The notes beneath the pieces are model-generated. The model was not told where the DNA came from. It worked only from the letters and a program-made list of their open reading frames with translations, and made no database searches. The translations under genes were made by a program, and so were the position numbers. Below are positions 56,905-64,000 of a stretch of DNA of 64,000 bases, piece by piece. The first letter of the stretch is position 1; each line of letters begins with the position of its first letter. The DNA comes from Pseudarthrobacter polychromogenes (GTDB taxonomy: Bacteria > Actinomycetota > Actinomycetes > Actinomycetales > Micrococcaceae): NCBI RefSeq assembly GCF_014644495.1, contig NZ_BMKU01000005.1:1-64000 (forward strand), written 5' to 3'.

Positions 56905-57984
56905 ATGTTTAAGATCCCAGCAGTGTGGATGCGGGGCGGAACCAGCAAGTGCTGGGTCTTCGAATGGGACAACCTCCAGGTTCCCGGAAAAAGCGTGGAC
57001 GAAGTTCTCCTCCGCCTCTTTGGCAGCCCCGACCACCGCCAGGTGGATGGAGTGGGCGGCGGGACGTCCACAACAAGCAAGGCCGTCATCCTGTCCCGCT
57101 CCGTTGGCGAGGAAGCCGACGTCGACTACACGTTCGCCCAGGTGTCCATCGATGAACAGAAAGTGGACTGGGGAAGCAACTGCGGCAACTGCTCGGCAGT
57201 GGTAGCCCCGTACGCCATCGAACGGGGCTGGGTTGAACCCGGCCAGGAAAGCACATCGGTCAGGACGCTGAACACCAACACCGATCAGCTCATCCTGCAG
57301 AAGGTCCCCACCCCCGGCGGCGAGCTCCAGGATCCTGGCACGCAGCTGATCCCGGGCGTTCCTTTCCCCGGACTTTCGGTGGGCATGGGTTTCCTGGATC
57401 CCGCAGGGCGCACCACCGGGAAGCTGTTTCCCACCGGAGAGCCGCTGGACAAAGTCACGTTTGATGGCCGTCAGGTTCCCGCCACGCTCATTGACGCCGG
57501 CGCCCCGCTGATCATCCTCGACGCCGTATCCCTCGGGCTCACAGGCCACGAAACTGCGGTGACCATCGACAGCCAGGCGGCGTTGCTGGTGCACCTTGAT
57601 GACGTCCGCAGGGATGCCGCCGTCCGGATGGGCCTTGCCGCCAGCCGGGCAGAAGCTGAGCGGGCCATCCCCAAGCTCGCGATCGTGGCCAGGGCATCGC
57701 CCGACGATGAGGCTGACCTCATTGTCCGAATGCTGTCCATGGGCAAGCTCCACCCCGCCCTCGCGATCACCGGCAGCGTGGCCCTGACCATGGCCGCCCA
57801 GCATGAGGGCACCGTGGTCCGGGACCTGCTGTCCACAGATCCGTCCTCAGGGCTGACCATGAGGACACCGGCGGGCCTGGTGCAGACCTGGGCTGAAGTG
57901 CGTGACGGCGTCCCCGTTGTCGGCACCCTTCGCAGCGCCCGCCGCATCGCTGACGCCGAACTGCTGCTTCCACAGACCTGGTAA
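56905..57984 (+). CDS. PrpF-family isomerase (methylaconitate/4-oxalomesaconate type)
   Basis: A 359-residue protein of the PrpF family, with a diaminopimelate-epimerase-like double domain. MFKIPAVWMRGGTSKCWVFE is the conserved opening with the RGGTSK motif. VDGVGGGTSTTSKAVILS and WGSNCGNCSAVVAPYAIE supply the active-site Cys region, and VDGRQVPATLIDAG-type sequence (VTFDGRQVPATLIDAG) ends domain one. Known members isomerise aconitate or methylaconitate double bonds or tautomerise oxalomesaconate. Downstream tricarboxylate uptake genes suggest an aconitate-like substrate. Confidence 0.85.
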   Translation: MFKIPAVWMRGGTSKCWVFEWDNLQVPGKSVDEVLLRLFGSPDHRQVDGVGGGTSTTSKAVILSRSVGEEADVDYTFAQVSIDEQKVDWGSNCGNCSAVVAPYAIERGWVEPGQESTSVRTLNTNTDQLILQKVPTPGGELQDPGTQLIPGVPFPGLSVGMGFLDPAGRTTGKLFPTGEPLDKVTFDGRQVPATLIDAGAPLIILDAVSLGLTGHETAVTIDSQAALLVHLDDVRRDAAVRMGLAASRAEAERAIPKLAIVARASPDDEADLIVRMLSMGKLHPALAITGSVALTMAAQHEGTVVRDLLSTDPSSGLTMRTPAGLVQTWAEVRDGVPVVGTLRSARRIADAELLLPQTW

Positions 57985-58068
57985 ACGACCACCCACAACA
58001 GCCTCCCCTCCCAGCTGCGCCAAACCGGTGTTTCATGGTGGTAGGCACTGACCCAAAAGGATTCCTCA

Positions 58069-59277
58069 ATGACGAGCAACAAGTCATCCTTGGAGCCGCC
58101 CGGAGTCTCTCCGGACGGCACTGCCGGACAGGCAGAGCAGACGGAGCAGCCCGATCCGCCCAAGCACTCCCGCCGCACTATCCTTGCCGCGGTAGGAGCC
58201 TTCGCACTCCTCGGAACGGCCACAACGGTGCTGGGTGGAAGCCTGCTGAACCCGCCCTCCAGCACCGAAGACGGCGACTTCAGCGGCGAGACCCTCGAAT
58301 TCCTCATTCCGCTGGCGTCAGGCGGCGGTACGGATACGTGGGCACGCTTCATCGGCACGGAACTGACGAACTACGTGGCCGGCCGCCCCGGCTTCGCCCC
58401 CGTCAACGAAGCCGGCGGTGAGGGCATCCTGGGAACCAACCGGTTCGCCCGCTCCGCCAAGACCGACGGGACCGAGATCCTGGTGGGCACGGCATCGACC
58501 GTTGTGCCGTGGGTCCTGGGACGCTCCGCGGTGAAGTACTCCTTCGAAGACCTCAAGCCGGTCGTCGTCAATGGAACCGGCGGCGTCATCTACGCCCGGG
58601 CTGAAGCCGGCGTGGCCAGCGTGCAGGACCTGATCAACAGGGACACCCCGCTAGTATTTGGCGGCATCAGTGCTACGGGCCTGGACATCACCACCCTGGT
58701 GGCTTTCGACCTGCTTGAGGCAGACGTCACGAGCACCTTTGGCTTCGAAGGCCGCGGACCCGTCAACCTGGCCCTCCAGCGTGGCGAAATCGATCTGGAC
58801 TACCAGACGACCTCGGCCTACGGCTCGGCAGTCGAAGGCATCGTCAAGGAAGGCAAAGCCGTCGTCCTGATGTCCTTCGGTCAACTGAACGAGGCCGGAG
58901 ATGTTGTCCGCGACCCGAACTTCCCCGACGTGCCCACAGTGGCAGAAGCCTACGAAACCCTTCACGGGAAGAAACCGTCAGGCGAAAAGTACGAGGCCTA
59001 CAAGACCCTGCTCGGGCTTACCTACACCTACCAAAAAGGACTCTGGGTGCCGCAGGAGACACCGGAGAAGGCCTACGAGCTGCTGCGCCAATCCAGCGAG
59101 CAACTTGGCACCGACAAAGCTTTCCAGGAGAAGGCTGCCAAGGTACTCGGTGGCTATCCCCTCGTCGCGGACACCGGCATGGCCGATCGCGTCCGCGACG
59201 CCTACAAAGTCAGTGGCTCCGTCCGGTCCTATGTCACAGGGCTGCTCGCGGACAAATACAACATCCACGTTGAATAA
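58069..59277 (+). CDS. tctC: Tripartite tricarboxylate transporter substrate-binding protein (TctC)
   Basis: A 402-residue extracytoplasmic solute receptor. A 40-residue polar N-terminus precedes a single hydrophobic segment (RRTILAAVGAFALLGTATTV), so it is exported or anchored. The Bug/TctC fold is shown by LEFLIPLASGGGTDTWARFI (ligand loop), FAPVNEAGGEGILGTNRFAR and FGGISATGLDI. It lies 8 bases before the tctA-tctB gene. It binds a di- or tricarboxylate. Confidence 0.88.
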   Translation: MTSNKSSLEPPGVSPDGTAGQAEQTEQPDPPKHSRRTILAAVGAFALLGTATTVLGGSLLNPPSSTEDGDFSGETLEFLIPLASGGGTDTWARFIGTELTNYVAGRPGFAPVNEAGGEGILGTNRFARSAKTDGTEILVGTASTVVPWVLGRSAVKYSFEDLKPVVVNGTGGVIYARAEAGVASVQDLINRDTPLVFGGISATGLDITTLVAFDLLEADVTSTFGFEGRGPVNLALQRGEIDLDYQTTSAYGSAVEGIVKEGKAVVLMSFGQLNEAGDVVRDPNFPDVPTVAEAYETLHGKKPSGEKYEAYKTLLGLTYTYQKGLWVPQETPEKAYELLRQSSEQLGTDKAFQEKAAKVLGGYPLVADTGMADRVRDAYKVSGSVRSYVTGLLADKYNIHVE

Positions 59278-59285
59278 GGACCATC

Positions 59286-61313
59286 ATGCTTGACTCCGCA
59301 ATGGCAGCGCTGGCATCCCTCGCTGACCCCTCCCTCCTCATCATGCTCCTGATCGGCACGGTGGCCGGTCTGATCATGGGCCTCATCCCGGGACTGGGCG
59401 GCACAGGAGCCGTCGCAATCCTGCTGCCCATCACCTTTGGCATGGAACCTCCCCAGGCCCTGGCGCTCCTCATCGGGGCTCTCGCCGTCGTTCACACTTC
59501 GGACACAGTGTCCGCGGTGCTGCTCGGCGCCCCAGGTTCAGCATCAGCCAGCGTCACCATGCTCGACGGATACTCCATGGCCAAGAAAGGGCAGGCCGCC
59601 CGTGCCTTGACCCTGGCGTTCCTCTCCTCCATGGCCGGAGGCATCATCGGCGCGGTCGGCCTGACCCTGGCGATCCCGCTGGCCCGGCCCTTGGTCCTGT
59701 CCTTCGCAAGTCCCGAGCTCTTCATGTTGACCGTCCTCGGTGTCTCTTTGGCGGCAGTCCTGTCACGGGGAAACATCATCAAGGGCGTCTCGGCAGGCCT
59801 CCTTGGCCTGATCCTGGGCATGGTTGGAACCTCACCGACCACAGCTGAGGAACGCTTCACCTTCGGCAGCCTGTTCCTCGGCGACGGACTGTCACTCGTC
59901 GCCGTCGCCCTGGGCATCTTCGGTCTGGCCGAAATCGCATCCCGCGCCAGCCAGCGCCGCGGAGAAAAGCAAACCATCAGCCTCGGCGGCGGATGGGGCC
60001 AGGGCATCCGGGAATGGCTTACCCACTGGACCCAGGTCATCCGCGGAGCGCTCATCGGTATCTGGGCAGGCGTCCTGCCCGGCGTCGGCGCCACCGCCGG
60101 AACATGGATGGCCTACGGCCAAGCCGTCGCAACCGCCAAGGACAAGCGCCAGTTCGGCAAGGGCGACCCCCGCGGCATTGTCGGCCCCGAAAGCGCCAAC
60201 AACTCCGTCGAAGCCGGTGACCTGATCCCCACCCTCCTCTTCGGCATCCCCGGCGGCGTGCCCTCCGCAATGCTCCTGGGAATGCTCCTCACCTACGGCA
60301 TCCAGCCGGGCCCCTCCATCATCACCGAACACCTCGACCTGATGTACCTCATCGTTTGGTCCTTCGCCATCGCCTCGATCCTTGGCGCGCTGCTCTGCTT
60401 CCTCAGCGTCAAACAGCTCGCAAAACTGACCAAGGTCCCCTTCGCCGTCCTGGCCGCAGGCCTCGTCGCCATCATGCTCCTGGGCTCCTTCCAGGAAGGC
60501 GGCCAGCTCGGCGACCTCTGGATCATGATCATCCTGGGCGTCTTCGGCTGGCTCCTGAAATCGACGGGATTCCCCCGGGCACCATTCCTGATCGGATTCG
60601 TCCTGGCCATCCCGCTGGAACGCTACTACTTCCTCACCGACAGCCTTTACGAAGGCTTCGACTGGATGGCCCGCCCCGGCGTCATGGTCTTCCTGGCAAT
60701 CCTGATCCTCCCGATGATCTGGGCGTTCATCAAGTTCATCCGCGCCCGCCGGCACACCAACCTTGACGATGGTCACCGGGACGAACAGCCCGAGGACGAC
60801 GAAGCTCCGCTGAAGAATTCAACCTGGTCCCTCGCAGCATCAGGCATCTTCTTCGTAGCCTTCGCCGCCGCCCTAATCTCCTCCGCTTCATTCTCACCGG
60901 AAGCCAGGCTGGTCCCCCAGCTGGTGAGCACCGGTGGCCTGATCTTCTCCGGCATCCTGCTCTTCATTGAGATCCGGAGAAGGCTTCGCGACAGGACCCC
61001 GAAGGCAGATCAGAGCATCTCCGAGGAGGCAGAGGTGATCCTTTCCACACAACCCGCGAAGGCAGGTTGGACCCTTGATGCCAGGTTCGCGTTGAAGACC
61101 TTCCTGTGGATGACAGGGTTCCTGGCTCTCACGGCCGCCTTCGGATACCTGATCGCCGTCACGATCTTCATCCCGGCCTTCCTTCTGATAGTTGCAAGGG
61201 CCCGGCTCAAGGTAGCCATCATCTACACCGGCGTCCTGTACATAGTGCTCCTCGCACTCCCGTCACTGCTGCCGATCGACCTGCCGCAGGGCTGGCTCAA
61301 CACCCTCGTCTAG
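59286..61313 (+). CDS. tctA: Fused tricarboxylate transporter membrane subunits TctA-TctB
   Basis: A 675-residue membrane protein. Residues 1-500 are TctA: LIMGLIPGLGGTGAVAILLP, VSAVLLGAPGSASASVTMLD, the second repeat ALIGIWAGVLPGVGATAGTW and GVPSAMLLGMLLTYGIQPGP, with about eleven helices. After a charged linker (RRHTNLDDGHRDEQPEDDEA) residues 530-675 contain four helices of the TctB type (WSLAASGIFFVAFAAALISS; FLALTAAFGYLIAVTIFIPA). In most bacteria TctB is a separate small gene. Together with TctC it forms a secondary Na+ or proton symporter for citrate-like acids. Confidence 0.88.
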   Translation: MLDSAMAALASLADPSLLIMLLIGTVAGLIMGLIPGLGGTGAVAILLPITFGMEPPQALALLIGALAVVHTSDTVSAVLLGAPGSASASVTMLDGYSMAKKGQAARALTLAFLSSMAGGIIGAVGLTLAIPLARPLVLSFASPELFMLTVLGVSLAAVLSRGNIIKGVSAGLLGLILGMVGTSPTTAEERFTFGSLFLGDGLSLVAVALGIFGLAEIASRASQRRGEKQTISLGGGWGQGIREWLTHWTQVIRGALIGIWAGVLPGVGATAGTWMAYGQAVATAKDKRQFGKGDPRGIVGPESANNSVEAGDLIPTLLFGIPGGVPSAMLLGMLLTYGIQPGPSIITEHLDLMYLIVWSFAIASILGALLCFLSVKQLAKLTKVPFAVLAAGLVAIMLLGSFQEGGQLGDLWIMIILGVFGWLLKSTGFPRAPFLIGFVLAIPLERYYFLTDSLYEGFDWMARPGVMVFLAILILPMIWAFIKFIRARRHTNLDDGHRDEQPEDDEAPLKNSTWSLAASGIFFVAFAAALISSASFSPEARLVPQLVSTGGLIFSGILLFIEIRRRLRDRTPKADQSISEEAEVILSTQPAKAGWTLDARFALKTFLWMTGFLALTAAFGYLIAVTIFIPAFLLIVARARLKVAIIYTGVLYIVLLALPSLLPIDLPQGWLNTLV

Positions 61314-61351
61314 ACGTCCGCAACACACCATTGGCAATTGGAGAAGAAAAA

Positions 61352-61732
61352 ATGACGGTACTCGTCGCCTACGCACCTGCACCAGAAGGCAGGGAAGCGC
61401 TGTCAGAAGGAATCAAGGAAGCGCACCTGCGAAATTCAGATCTGCTGGTTGTGAATATCGGCCGTGGCCACCACGATCTGGAGCCAGAGGAAGTGCGCGC
61501 GCTGGAAACCCGGCTGGGGGATGCCGGCCTGGCCCTGACCATCGAATCCTCGGTCCTGTCCGACCCCGGCGATGCCGTCATCCAGATCGCCCAGGACCGC
61601 AACGTCGACATGATCGTGATCGGCCTTCGGCACCGGTCCATGGTGGGAAAGCTCATCCTCGGAAGCACCGTGCAGAGAATCCTGCTCGACGCCACCTGCC
61701 CCGTGCTGGCGGTCCGCTCCGACAAGCTCTGA
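61352..61732 (+). CDS. Universal stress protein (UspA family)
   Basis: A 126-residue single Usp domain starting at ATG 61352 after GGAGAAG. Strand-helix order: MTVLVAYAPAPEGREALSEG, LLVVNIGRGH, and the nucleotide-loop region IVIGLRHRSMVGKLILGSTV, ending LLDATCPVLAVRS. The G-x2-G-x9-G(S/T) ATP motif is altered at its start (GLRH), so nucleotide binding is uncertain. It lies 38 bases downstream of tctA-tctB and is likely in the same transcript; Usp genes often follow TTT genes. Confidence 0.9.
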   Translation: MTVLVAYAPAPEGREALSEGIKEAHLRNSDLLVVNIGRGHHDLEPEEVRALETRLGDAGLALTIESSVLSDPGDAVIQIAQDRNVDMIVIGLRHRSMVGKLILGSTVQRILLDATCPVLAVRSDKL

Positions 61733-61748
61733 CCGGAGCCCGCAGACT

Positions 61749-61767
61749 GCCGGACTTCTTGTCCGGC
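61749..61767 (+). terminator. Short hairpin after the usp gene
   Basis: GCCGGAC-TTCTT-GTCCGGC: a 7-bp perfect GC-rich stem with 5-base loop, 16 bases after the stop. No T-tract follows, so it could be a weak terminator. Confidence 0.5.
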
Positions 61768-61843
61768 CTGCGTGCTGCCGTTCCCGCACTCCATCGCAAC
61801 AGGTAGCCCGAAGGACGGGCGCAGGGACGCCACAGCACGCAAG

Positions 61844-61876
61844 GGAGGCAGGGTGACCGCCGGTCACCCTGCCTCC
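61844..61876 (+). terminator. Strong hairpin terminator
   Basis: A perfect 15-bp stem (arms 61844-61858 and 61862-61876, GGAGGCAGGGTGACC and complement) with a 3-base loop, followed by TCCATGTACTTT. It is the likely end of the tricarboxylate operon. Confidence 0.75.
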
Positions 61877-61904
61877 TCCATGTACTTTCCGAAGGCAGTC
61901 CGGC

Positions 61905-62201
61905 ATGGACAAAGCCCCGACCAAGGAGAATGAGAAGACCTTGTATAGCCGCCCGCAGCCTGCCGGACGGGGCGCCGCAGCCCTCTCCCCCGAACCGGTT
62001 CCCAACTGGTGCACACTCTCGCGAAGCGACCAGGTGGAAATCCACAGCCAAGGACTGCCCATCGCATCAGGACGCATCGACATGCTCGCCCTCGACGGCA
62101 GCCTCCTCTGGCTTCAGCAGGACGAGGGAAAAGGCCGCGCACTGTTCCTCCACAGTGACGGCCTGCGCGTTTACCGGCGCCCCGCACCCAGGAACGCGTA
62201 G
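61905..62201 (+). CDS. Small hypothetical protein (98 aa)
   Basis: It starts at ATG 61905. The N-terminal 30 residues are polar, followed by a compact beta-rich domain: PNWCTLSRSDQVEIHSQGLP, SGRIDMLALDGSLLWLQQDE and ALFLHSDGLRVYRRP. The same domain occurs in the truncated gene at 47125-47346. It resembles small actinobacterial conserved hypotheticals with an SH3-like pattern; function unknown. Confidence 0.65.
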   Translation: MDKAPTKENEKTLYSRPQPAGRGAAALSPEPVPNWCTLSRSDQVEIHSQGLPIASGRIDMLALDGSLLWLQQDEGKGRALFLHSDGLRVYRRPAPRNA

Positions 62202-62240
62202 CGCCAGCCACCTTGCGGATGACCGGCGGAGGCCTTCAGT

Positions 62241-62375
62241 GAAGGCGACGGCGCCAACAAGATTCGCGGTCTGGAAGCCCTTGCCGGCCTTTAACCAGCC
62301 CATGGAAACGGCCAGGTATGCGCTGAGAATCGCAGCCGCGCCGGCCCAGCCGGCGGTTTCCCACAGCAGTTCCAT
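62241..62375 (-). pseudogene. 5' fragment of a CBU_0592-like membrane protein gene
   Basis: From ATG 62375 the frame encodes 45 natural residues, MELLWETAGWAGAAAILSAY then LAVSMGWLKAGKGFQTANLV and GAVAF, matching the first two helices of the small CBU_0592-type membrane proteins. Beyond 62241 it becomes arginine-rich and reads antisense through the neighbouring gene to 62067. The C-terminal helices are missing, so it is a truncated remnant. Confidence 0.55.
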
Positions 62376-62630
62376 GGGGTCCTTTCAGGTGATGCCCGCG
62401 CAGTATCCGGGCAGGGTCTTTGACAGTGATGAAAAGGGTTTGGTTTCGCCGGATGCCACTGCTCAATGAACGGACATCATCCAACACTGCGTTGACTCGA
62501 GCCCTGTTCGGGCGAGGACCTCATGCCGGCTGGCGGCATAATCATACCCCGCAAAGAGGGGGCGTTTTACGCAGCCTCCGCGCCGTCAAAAGTCTGGACA
62601 ACTCCCCCGCCAGGGAGCACCATCTGAAGG

Positions 62631-63068
62631 GTGACTACCGACCCCTACCTGCGCGAGCTCATGCTCCTGCGCCGGGTCAAGGACCGGATCGACCGGGAGT
62701 ACGCGCAGCCCCTGGACGTCGAGGCCCTGGCCTGCGGTGTCCACATGTCCGCCGGCCACCTCAGCCGCCGGTTCAAGGCCGCGTACCAGGAATCGCCCTA
62801 CAGCTACCTGATGACCAGGCGCATCGAACGGGCCATGGCGCTACTGCGCCGGGGTGACCTTTCCGTAACGGAGGTGTGCTTCGCCGTCGGCTGTTCCTCG
62901 CTGGGGACCTTCAGCACGCGCTTCAGCGAACTGGTGGGGATGCCGCCCAGCGCCTACAAGCAGGAAGCGAAGAGCACGACTGCGGGCATCCCCGCGTGCG
63001 TGGCCAAACAGGTCACCAGACCGGTCAGGAATCGAGAAGCGCCCGCTCCCGAGCCGCAACTAGCATGA
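62631..63068 (+). CDS. AraC-type DNA-binding protein (HTH domain only)
   Basis: A 145-residue protein starting GTG 62631 after GAAGG. It is essentially only the double helix-turn-helix: LDVEALACGVHMSAGHLSRR, FKAAYQESPYSYLMTRRIER, LSVTEVCFAVGCSSLGTFST and RFSELVGMPPSAYK. There is no sensor domain. The following VOC gene overlaps its stop, and regulators of this shape are often paired with a glyoxalase-fold gene they control. Confidence 0.88.
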   Translation: MTTDPYLRELMLLRRVKDRIDREYAQPLDVEALACGVHMSAGHLSRRFKAAYQESPYSYLMTRRIERAMALLRRGDLSVTEVCFAVGCSSLGTFSTRFSELVGMPPSAYKQEAKSTTAGIPACVAKQVTRPVRNREAPAPEPQLA

Positions 63069-63487
63069 CTGCCATGGACAACATCACCATCTCCTCAACC
63101 TTCCTTCCGCACACCGATCCCGATGCTTCCCTGGCGTTCTACCGCGACGCGCTGGGCTTCGAGGTCCGTAACGACGTGGGGCGCGGCACCATGCGCTGGA
63201 TCACGGTGGGCCCCGCGGGCCAGCCCGGCGTTTCCATCGTCCTGCACCCGCCGGGTGTGGACCCCGGCATCACCGATGACGAGCGCCGCACCATCGCCGA
63301 GATGATGGCCAAGGGCACCTACGCCACCGTGATCCTCTCCGCCCCGGACGTCGACGCCGCCTTCGCCAAGGTTGAGGCGAGCGGGGCCGACGTCGTGCAG
63401 GAACCGGTGGACCAGCCCTACGGAATCCGCGACTGCGCCTTCCGCGACCCCGCCGGGAACACCGTGCGGATCAACCAGCAGGCCTAG
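63065..63487 (+). CDS. VOC (glyoxalase/bleomycin-resistance fold) protein
   Basis: A 140-residue protein of two beta-alpha-beta-beta-beta modules: FLPHTDPDASLAFYRDALGF, EVRNDVGRGTMRWITVGPAG, and second half YATVILSAPDVDAAFAKVEA with VQEPVDQPYGIRDCAFRDPA and GNTVRINQ. The ATG at 63065 overlaps the AraC stop (ATGA); ATG 63074 is an alternative. Substrate unknown. Confidence 0.88.
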   Translation: MTAMDNITISSTFLPHTDPDASLAFYRDALGFEVRNDVGRGTMRWITVGPAGQPGVSIVLHPPGVDPGITDDERRTIAEMMAKGTYATVILSAPDVDAAFAKVEASGADVVQEPVDQPYGIRDCAFRDPAGNTVRINQQA

Positions 63488-63578
63488 GCTGATACCAACG
63501 ACGGCGACCGGAGGCTGCGCACGCGGCTTCCGGTCAGCGCAGCCCAACAGATAGCGCAGCCCAACAGATGGAGACCCG

Positions 63579-64000
63579 ATGAGCACGGACACCGGCACCG
63601 ATACCCAGGCTCGTACCGAAACAAAAGGCGTGCACGCCGCCGACACCCACGACCTCATCCGTGTGCAGGGCGCGCGGGAAAACAACCTCAAGAACATCAG
63701 CGTCGAACTGCCCAAGCGCCGGCTGACCGCATTTACCGGAGTCTCCGGCTCGGGCAAGAGCTCGCTGGTGTTCGCCACCATCGCCGCAGAGTCACAGCGG
63801 ATGATCAACGAGACTTACAGCGCGTTCGTCCAGGGCTTCATGCCTAACCTGGCCCGCCCCGAGGTGGACTTCCTTGAGGGCCTGACGACGGCGATCATCG
63901 TTGACCAGGAGCGCATGGGCGCCAACCCGCGGTCAACCGTGGGCACCGCCACCGACGCCAACGCCATGCTCCGCATCCTCTTCAGCCGGCTGGGCACCCC
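63579..64000 (+). CDS. UvrA-like ABC ATPase (drug-resistance DrrC/UvrA2 type), partial
   Basis: The gene runs off the right edge after 140 codons. ATG 63579 follows GGAGA. Sequence: [20 protein letters not shown], Walker [21 protein letters not shown], then [20 protein letters not shown] and [20 protein letters not shown]. This is the UvrA fold entry with the shortened signature region of stand-alone UvrA paralogs that protect against DNA-intercalating drugs. Full-length check is impossible here. Confidence 0.85.
   Translation, partial: MSTDTGTDTQARTETKGVHAADTHDLIRVQGARENNLKNISVELPKRRLTAFTGVSGSGKSSLVFATIAAESQRMINETYSAFVQGFMPNLARPEVDFLEGLTTAIIVDQERMGANPRSTVGTATDANAMLRILFSRLGT

Overview
The window is high-GC actinobacterial DNA. 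Lsr2, F420 enzymes, GGEGT-type phosphofructokinase, ATGA-overlapped operons and GC-rich third positions all point to Micrococcaceae, most likely Arthrobacter, Pseudarthrobacter or Paenarthrobacter. That assignment is inferred from gene content; no 16S or tRNA gene was seen.

Positions 1-6,700 hold scattered accessory genes: an AAA ATPase, a small beta-solenoid-like protein, a DUF1801 protein, a secreted GH26-type hydrolase and several small hypotheticals, two of them frameshifted. Positions 6,650-12,640 are a mobile-element zone. A NatA/NatB-type ABC exporter has its ATPase gene split by an ISL3-family element with clear terminal inverted repeats and an 8-bp target duplication. Next come a truncated aminotransferase, an IS110 transposase remnant and an intact IS110 transposase with a structured 5' leader.

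Positions 12,679-25,815 are one minus-strand operon that I read as a class V lanthipeptide-like (RiPP) gene cluster. In transcription order it encodes an APH-fold kinase, a HopA1-like lyase, three short precursor peptides (two of them very small genes), a methyltransferase, an ABC exporter, an F420-type luciferase-like reductase, an HFCD-type cysteine decarboxylase, an APH-like pseudokinase, a two-domain M16 protease and an ABC-2 transporter pair. Immediately upstream, 27,056-31,893 carries an F420 module: a G6PDH-family F420 oxidoreductase, CofE-type F420-0:glutamate ligase, and an ABC cassette resembling the proposed F420-0 importer. The module could supply the cofactor for the reductase in the peptide cluster.

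Positions 32,848-36,500 contain lsr2 with a strong terminator, a decayed conjugation remnant (TraG/VirD4-like plus DUF4913) and an SDR gene with an in-frame stop. Positions 36,510-47,003 are a lactose/galactoside island: a TetR regulator, a sugar ABC importer, GH2 beta-galactosidase, galM, galE and a phosphofructokinase. It lies between two copies of an exact 18-bp direct repeat. Positions 47,651-55,621 are a second galactoside operon (DUF5107/TPR protein, a TIM-barrel hydrolase, GH35 beta-galactosidase, an AraC regulator). Positions 55,714-61,732 hold a LysR regulator divergent from prpF-like, tctC-like, tctA-tctB fusion and usp genes, a tricarboxylate uptake set. The right end carries small hypotheticals, an AraC regulator, a VOC protein and the start of a UvrA-like ABC protein.
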